This document shows positions 59,665-64,000 of a DNA stretch of 64,000 nt, one piece after another. Source of the stretch: Urechis unicinctus. Taxonomy: Eukaryota; Annelida; Polychaeta; Xenopneusta; Urechidae. The notes under the pieces are model-generated. The model searched no databases and was not told the origin of the DNA. It saw only the letters and a program-made list of their open reading frames with translations. The stretch covers positions 44,802,690 through 44,866,689 of the forward strand of contig CM067358.1 of assembly GCA_034190875.2 (NCBI GenBank). The letters are read 5' to 3'. The first letter of the stretch is position 1; every line of letters starts with the position of its first letter. The translations under genes and the position numbers were made by a program.

Positions 59665-59677
59665 AAAGAAAGAGGGA
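59665..59677 (+). promoter_or_regulatory. Polypurine tract
   Basis: AAAGAAAGAGGGA lies directly before the TG of the last LTR, the standard site of plus-strand DNA priming. Present only in copy 2. Confidence 0.8.
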
Positions 59678-59878
59678 TGTTAATGAATATGTATCTATGC
59701 ACCTCATAACGTAGATATCATAATGAGCACACTTCCTTTTCCTGTTCTCAGCCATGTGGCTAGAAGCTGGGCTGGATGCTCGGATAGTAACAGCAACAAA
59801 ATACGTGTGCATCCGTCTTACATTTATGTGTAAATGTTCGCCATTATCAATTAATGATTACGCTCGGATCTCTCAACA
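59678..59878 (+). repeat. 3' LTR, complete, 201 bp
   Basis: Starts TGTTAATGAATATG and ends CTCAACA (5'-TG...CA-3'). About five substitutions against the first LTR over the shared part. One changes the AATAAA seen in the other two LTRs to AACAAA, so the 3' poly(A) signal is weakened. Confidence 0.92.
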
Positions 59879-59883
59879 ATTTT
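59879..59883. repeat. 3' target-site duplication ATTTT
   Basis: Identical to 50939-50943; closes the insertion. Confidence 0.85.
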
Positions 59884-60159
59884 ACAATTTCTTTTGCTTA
59901 TTATCACACACAACTCTTAAAGAGTACTAACTTATCAACCAGGACAATAATGAACAGGCATTCATCCCTCATTACATTTGATGTGCAGTTGATCCTTCAT
60001 ACCTTTCCCCGCCCACATGTGATGAAAAAAGAATACACGAGAAAGGTTACAGCAATGATGGCGGGGAATAGAAGGCCGTTATGATACCGGGGATTGCGGG
60101 AGAAATAGAGAAATAGGTCTTCTCTGTGATTGCTGGGATCGCCGTTATGATAGATGGGA
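59884..60159. other. Short host spacer
   Basis: Sequence right of the insertion site. The first bases continue the open frame that was cut at 50943. Nothing else recognised. Confidence 0.4.
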
Positions 60160-60670
60160 AATTGCCGATAAACGGAAAGCATACCCCGCCGTAGCCGTGC
60201 ACGACGTCTTATATTTATATTACTGTCGTGCGCGGCTAACCCCGCCGTACAAGGTATTATGCGAATGTATAACCCGAAGTACATGGTAAAAATGGTTTAA
60301 AAAGACCCTACCCCGTCGTACAAGGTATTATGCAAATGTGTAACCCGTCGTAAGTGGTTAACGGGATGAAAGTTTCGGACAAATTTGAAAATCTGACCAG
60401 CTGATTTCCGATTACATGCTGTAATAACTTCACGTGCTTGTACTATCGACCATGTGATTCTCGGCGCATTCCGAAACAAAATATATATCTTACCCGCTGT
60501 GCAGCTGGGAAGAGAAAAAACATAACGCGTCGTACGACACAAAGCCGCAAAAAAACTGTCGTACAGATTGCAGTTGAAAAACATACCCCGCCGTACAAGT
60601 ACGAGGCCCAGCAAAACCCGTGGTACAAGCCGAGAGGCCGTAAAAACATACCCCGTCGCGTGGCACATGT
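60160..60670. repeat. CpG-rich degenerate repeat, ACCCCGYCGTAC core
   Basis: The word ACCCCG(C/T)CG(T/C) recurs at about 60183, 60240, 60311, 60585 and 60650. The two best copies (60240 and 60311, 71 bp apart) share CCCCGYCGTACAAGGTATTA and the following TGCRAATGTRTAACCCG. Palindromic GTCGTACGAC also occurs. Frames at 60297-60689 (minus) and 60438-60830 (plus) are by-products. CpG density is far above the surroundings. It could be a small satellite or an old transposon end about 0.7 kb upstream of the TXNDC9-like gene. Confidence 0.6.
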
Positions 60671-61360
60671 ATTTACTACCTCTATACACTTAAGTTCCCC
60701 CCACCAACCCCCACACGGGACACAATTAACTGTTTCGCACTCTTCTTTCCCATCTCGAATGCTGTGTGATCATGAGAGTTCATGTACGTATTTCTACAAA
60801 AAGAATGGTAATTGTTCAAAAGTACCATAACATTTTCGGTACCATTATGAAAGAAATGTTGTGAGGTATTGACAAGGATATCAAATATGTATCTTTTTAC
60901 CAGGAGAAATATGGTTATAGTATGATACGTATACCGGCAGCGTTTTCCGCTTTCGCCACGAGATGCATGCGCGCGCGCCACTTCAAAATCGCAACACCCG
61001 CGATTGTATGTGTTTTAGTGTGTGTATTTACGAAAAAGTTCATTGCAAAACATTGCATATACGTATATATAACTCCCTGATAAAAAAGAAAGGCGATATC
61101 ATGTTGATAGATTAAATGATTGGGGAAATACACCAACAGCACTACGTAAACTTCAGTCGACTCTCTCTTGCACAAATTCGTTCACTATGCCGAGTTCCCG
61201 ACTCCAATGCGATACCAAGGCATGCGCTAAATTTCGGGAGGTTCGAACGATCTCGATTTTGTCGTCTGCTTCTTCCGGCCATGGGTCAGAGCATGTTTGT
61301 TTGTTGTTGACAAGTTGATACTGTACGTTGTCAAGATAAATCAAGAGTTTTCTGGACAAT
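60671..61360. promoter_or_regulatory. 5' flank of the TXNDC9-like gene
   Basis: Non-coding 0.7 kb before the ATG. An inverted CCAAT (ATTGG) is at about 61118, and several CG-rich words precede the start. There is no clear TATA box close to it. The transcription start cannot be placed. Confidence 0.35.
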
Positions 61361-64000
61361 ATGGCAGCTACGACTTACGAAAAGGCGAAAGAAATCATAG
61401 AAGATGAATCTCTTGTCGAGGAGGTTAGTAACGATTCGTTATGATTGTAATTAATTGTGCCAAACATAAACTACATTTCCACTTCGTGTCAAACTGTCAA
61501 TATCGTGGTACTGTACTTGGCCCTTGGGTCTGTACTTGTCTGGGGGTGCGCAAGTTGCCGAGGTCTGGGAGTCGTACTCGTATCGTCGATCGGCAAAGAC
61601 CATTTTTACTGTCCCAGTCGCACTGTTGTATCTGGTCCTTTCAGTTAATTATTCAATCCTTGATTTGTTCTCATGTCATGATTACACTTTTACAGTCTAC
61701 CTCCGGTCGAACGGTAACTGCTGGTAATATAAATATATACCAGACGTCTTGTAGGGCTATTTACAGTCAGACTAGCAGTTTGAGATAATACCAGAACAGA
61801 TGATATTCATAGACAAGTTAGGTCCAGTCTAGGCAAGGCAACTCGCCCCCGGGTGTTTTGATGATCTGATGACACCTTAGGGACGAGGGTCCGTATGGCA
61901 GAATCTCGAGCGATATAAGCAAATTTGCTCCTTCTCGCAATGCAGACAAGGGACATTTTCATATCCATAAATGTCTTACCATCAATCTTGCCTAGAGTGC
62001 AACAACAGTCATACTCCTTAATCCACAGAATCGACGAAATCCAACACAATTTTATAATTGTAGTCCAACATGGCTATCGCGTGAATCGAAAACATGAGCA
62101 ATATCATAGCGTATTAACGAGTATCAACTCCATTATGTTGCATTGTGGGAGTCGGCCATGTTGAGTTTTTGAACAAAGTTTTATGATGTGCCGTATTTTA
62201 GTGCTCAAACAAAACAATTAGACAAAACTGTAGTAATAGAAACAGTCCTCGTGTCATTTTGTGATATAATCTTGCATTTTGTCACAAATTTTTTTGCTTG
62301 GAGAGTTCATCTGTCGTTTTGACTTCGGAAACACCGAAATATCACTGGTGGCGCTTCGCCTCTACAGCTCGGATGTGAGAGATAGAAAGTAGTAAACAGT
62401 GTGGAGCTGTCAGAGGCGGAGTTTCTTTGCCTAGGTCCAGTCTAGCCCCGGTTGGACGGTGATATAGTTATATACCGTCCTGCAAAGATGCTATTAAACG
62501 CAATGGCAAAAATATATTTCGAGCAGCCGACCCTTTATATCAATATTCTGTAGATCTACCCACTCATATGTATGGATCGAGAATTGGGAAGAATATATCG
62601 CGTCCCGCACCTTTTTGACTAGTCGCTGTTGTGTGATTGTTTATCAATAAACCTTGAGAATCGCCACTTTCCATCACTCCAGCGCCAGTTGCTAAAAAAC
62701 GTAGATGTGAGCTTTAAAAATTTCTCTTGCTGGATTTAATGGCTTTTGACGAAATCTCACACTGGAACTTACTCACCTTGTTGATAAACATGTATAGATG
62801 TGAGAGTTCATTCTTCATAAATGTTTTGTGTGTGCATCATGTATGATTATTCACATAGCATTGGCTTTGTCCTGCAGGGTTAGCCCCGGTCAGACGTCTG
62901 GGTCTACTCAGACGTCTTGTAGGGCTATAGACAATTATGCTGAACATTATTATTTACAGATATGTAATTGCTAATTACATACAGGTTTTTGGGTAACCAA
63001 TGATTCTTATATAGCTACAGTGCAGAGATGGGATATCATATATAGTGTGGAAGCTGTCAAATGTGAAGGCAGGTCTAATGCTTCTGTTTTAACAATCAGC
63101 ACCTCATTTTCTGTATTCACTCACAAATGCATCATGTATGCAGAAACTGTTGGATGAGTTAGAAGTGGACGACATTCCAGCTCACATCAGAGAAGCTCGC
63201 ATGGAAGCCCTGCGTAAGCAAGCCCGCGATTACCATCAGCTCGGCGAACGACAGCACGGGAAGTACACGTGAGTCTCTAAATCTTACCAGTTGAGCTTGT
63301 TGGAAGATCTGCTATGTTTAGTTGGCTTGGGGTCATGAGCTAGATTCCACTATGATATGACAGCAAATGGGCAATGTCACTTTGAATCTAAGGGTTCACT
63401 AACACCATCCAATATCATCCTTTTCATCAACTTATCATCACTGTTAGGCAAGAGCTCCTGTGTTATAGTTTTGAGTATTGATCTACATTCTTATGATATT
63501 GTTAATAGGTTGTTATATATGATTGCCATGATTCGTGTTTATGTTCCTGATTCACATAGAAACCTATTCTTTCAGAGAAATCACAGAAGAGAAATCATTT
63601 CTGGATCTGACGACCTCGGAAGAAAAATGTATTGTTCATTTTTTCCATGACGATTTCCGTAGATGTGCTATCATGGATCAGCACTTGCAGGTTTGTTCAC
63701 TTCAGTAAAATTCCAAAAGTGTCAATCATCCGTTAAGGCTATTTTTGGGGAAAATCATGGCTTTGCATAGAGGATTATGTTTATCTTCCAGTGTTATTTA
63801 TAAAAAAAACCTTGATACAATATGTTCTAAATATTCAAATATAAGTTATTTGCATTTGTTAAATAATAAAATGGTTTGGGCTTTTTCCCCCACGATTGCT
63901 TTAGTTTTGTTTTCCTGTTGCAGAACATGGCAACGAGGCATTTTGAAACAAAATTTGCCAAAATCAATGTGGAAAAGGCAAAATTCATTGTCATCAAACT
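61361..64000 (+). CDS. Phosducin-like / TXNDC9-type thioredoxin-fold protein, 5' four exons (partial)
   Basis: Coding exons 61361-61423, 63144-63268, 63576-63690 and 63924-64000 (runs off the edge), all with GT donors and AG acceptors and consistent phases (0, 2, 0). N-terminus MAATTYEKAKEIIEDESLVE, then a helical region (DDIPAHIREARMEALRKQAR) and HGKYTEITEEKSFLDL. The thioredoxin-like fold follows: KCIVHFFHDDFRRCAIMDQH and RHFETKFAKINVEKAKF. This pattern (charged helix, 'G-x-Y-x-E-I-x-E-E', strand, 'RC-x-I-M-D-x-H-L', 'ETKF-x-K-I-N-V-E-K-A') is that of TXNDC9/PhLP3-like proteins, which bind the CCT/TRiC chaperonin and modulate actin/tubulin folding. The fold lacks a CxxC redox pair here (F-R-R-C). 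Intron 1 is 1.7 kb and carries repeats. Exact orthology (TXNDC9 or a paralogue) is open. Confidence 0.85.
61735..62950. repeat. Repeat words in intron 1 of the TXNDC9-like gene
   Basis: CAGACGTCTTGTAGGGCTAT occurs at about 61741 and 62911. TAGGTCCAGTCTAG occurs at 61819 and 62432. TAGCCCCGGT(T/C)(G/A)GACG occurs near 62443 and 62881. They look like pieces of one short mobile repeat present twice in the intron, but boundaries and target duplications are not clear. Confidence 0.5.

Larger units (their letters stand above)
50944..59878 (+). mobile_element. Tandem double Ty3/Gypsy LTR retrotransposon
   Basis: LTR - internal copy 1 - LTR - internal copy 2 - LTR, with only one pair of target duplications around the whole. 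Domain order protease, RT, RNase H, integrase on the plus strand marks it as Ty3/Gypsy. The internal copies correspond at 51133-55106 and 55518-59494 and, as far as I could compare by eye, differ only in homopolymer or short-repeat length. Their 3' tails and the LTRs show real substitutions. Copy 1 lacks both priming sites (the primer-binding site is deleted at its 5' end, the polypurine tract at its 3' end); copy 2 has both. The likely origin is unequal exchange or conversion after a single insertion; an assembly artefact is the alternative. Confidence 0.9.

Noticed and set aside
50944..59878. Envelope gene or full endogenous retrovirus
   Set aside because: After the integrase C-terminal region only about 190 bp remain before the polypurine tract and LTR; no envelope-sized frame exists in either copy.
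60297..60830. Two overlapping 130-codon frames on opposite strands
   Set aside because: Both run through the CpG-rich degenerate repeat. The Arg/Pro-rich composition follows from the repeat words, and no domain is present.

Overview
The window is eukaryotic, almost certainly metazoan DNA: AT-rich, gene-poor and repeat-rich. One gene has GT-AG introns, and the other has a poly(A) signal. Both host genes and the mobile elements fit an invertebrate, probably marine, but I cannot name a phylum from the sequence alone.

Layout. (1) 1-6.7 kb is a decayed endogenous virus-like element related to Polinton / adintovirus / PLV-type DNA viruses. A packaging ATPase and a double-jelly-roll-type major capsid protein lie on the minus strand. 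Several small membrane, coiled-coil and structural-type genes lie on both strands around them. Nearly every frame carries in-frame stops and frameshifts. It may continue to the left of the window. No polymerase, protease or integrase of this element is visible. (2) 6.7-16 kb is a cluster of old, diverged copies of a unit of about 3 kb. (3) 16-28 kb is intergenic, with a diverged repeat pair (20.6 and 26.3 kb), a tRNA-SINE-like relic and a 145-bp TA microsatellite. (4) 28.1-28.9 kb holds an intact intronless BTB-BACK gene on the minus strand. (5) 29-50.9 kb is intergenic, with a MITE-like foldback element (31.1 kb), a decayed unrecognised coding region (36.6-37.6 kb), a tandem duplication of about 1 kb (44-45.6 kb), a 92-bp tandem repeat (46.6 kb) and a nested palindrome (48.5 kb). 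(6) 50.94-59.88 kb is a tandem double Ty3/Gypsy retrotransposon with the structure LTR-internal-LTR-internal-LTR, flanked as one unit by the 5-bp target duplication ATTTT. (7) 60.1-60.7 kb is a CpG-rich short repeat. (8) 61.36 kb to the right edge is a plus-strand host gene of the phosducin-like / TXNDC9 thioredoxin family. Four coding exons are visible, and it runs off the window.

The two Gypsy internal regions look identical except for homopolymer and dinucleotide length differences, although their LTRs and 3' non-coding tails differ by substitutions. That pattern points to a very recent tandem duplication or conversion, plus residual long-read indel errors or an assembly artefact. The shared protease DPG triad and the shared loss of the integrase catalytic Glu suggest both copies come from one already defective parent. 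The only functional host genes I can defend are the BTB-BACK gene and the TXNDC9-like gene.
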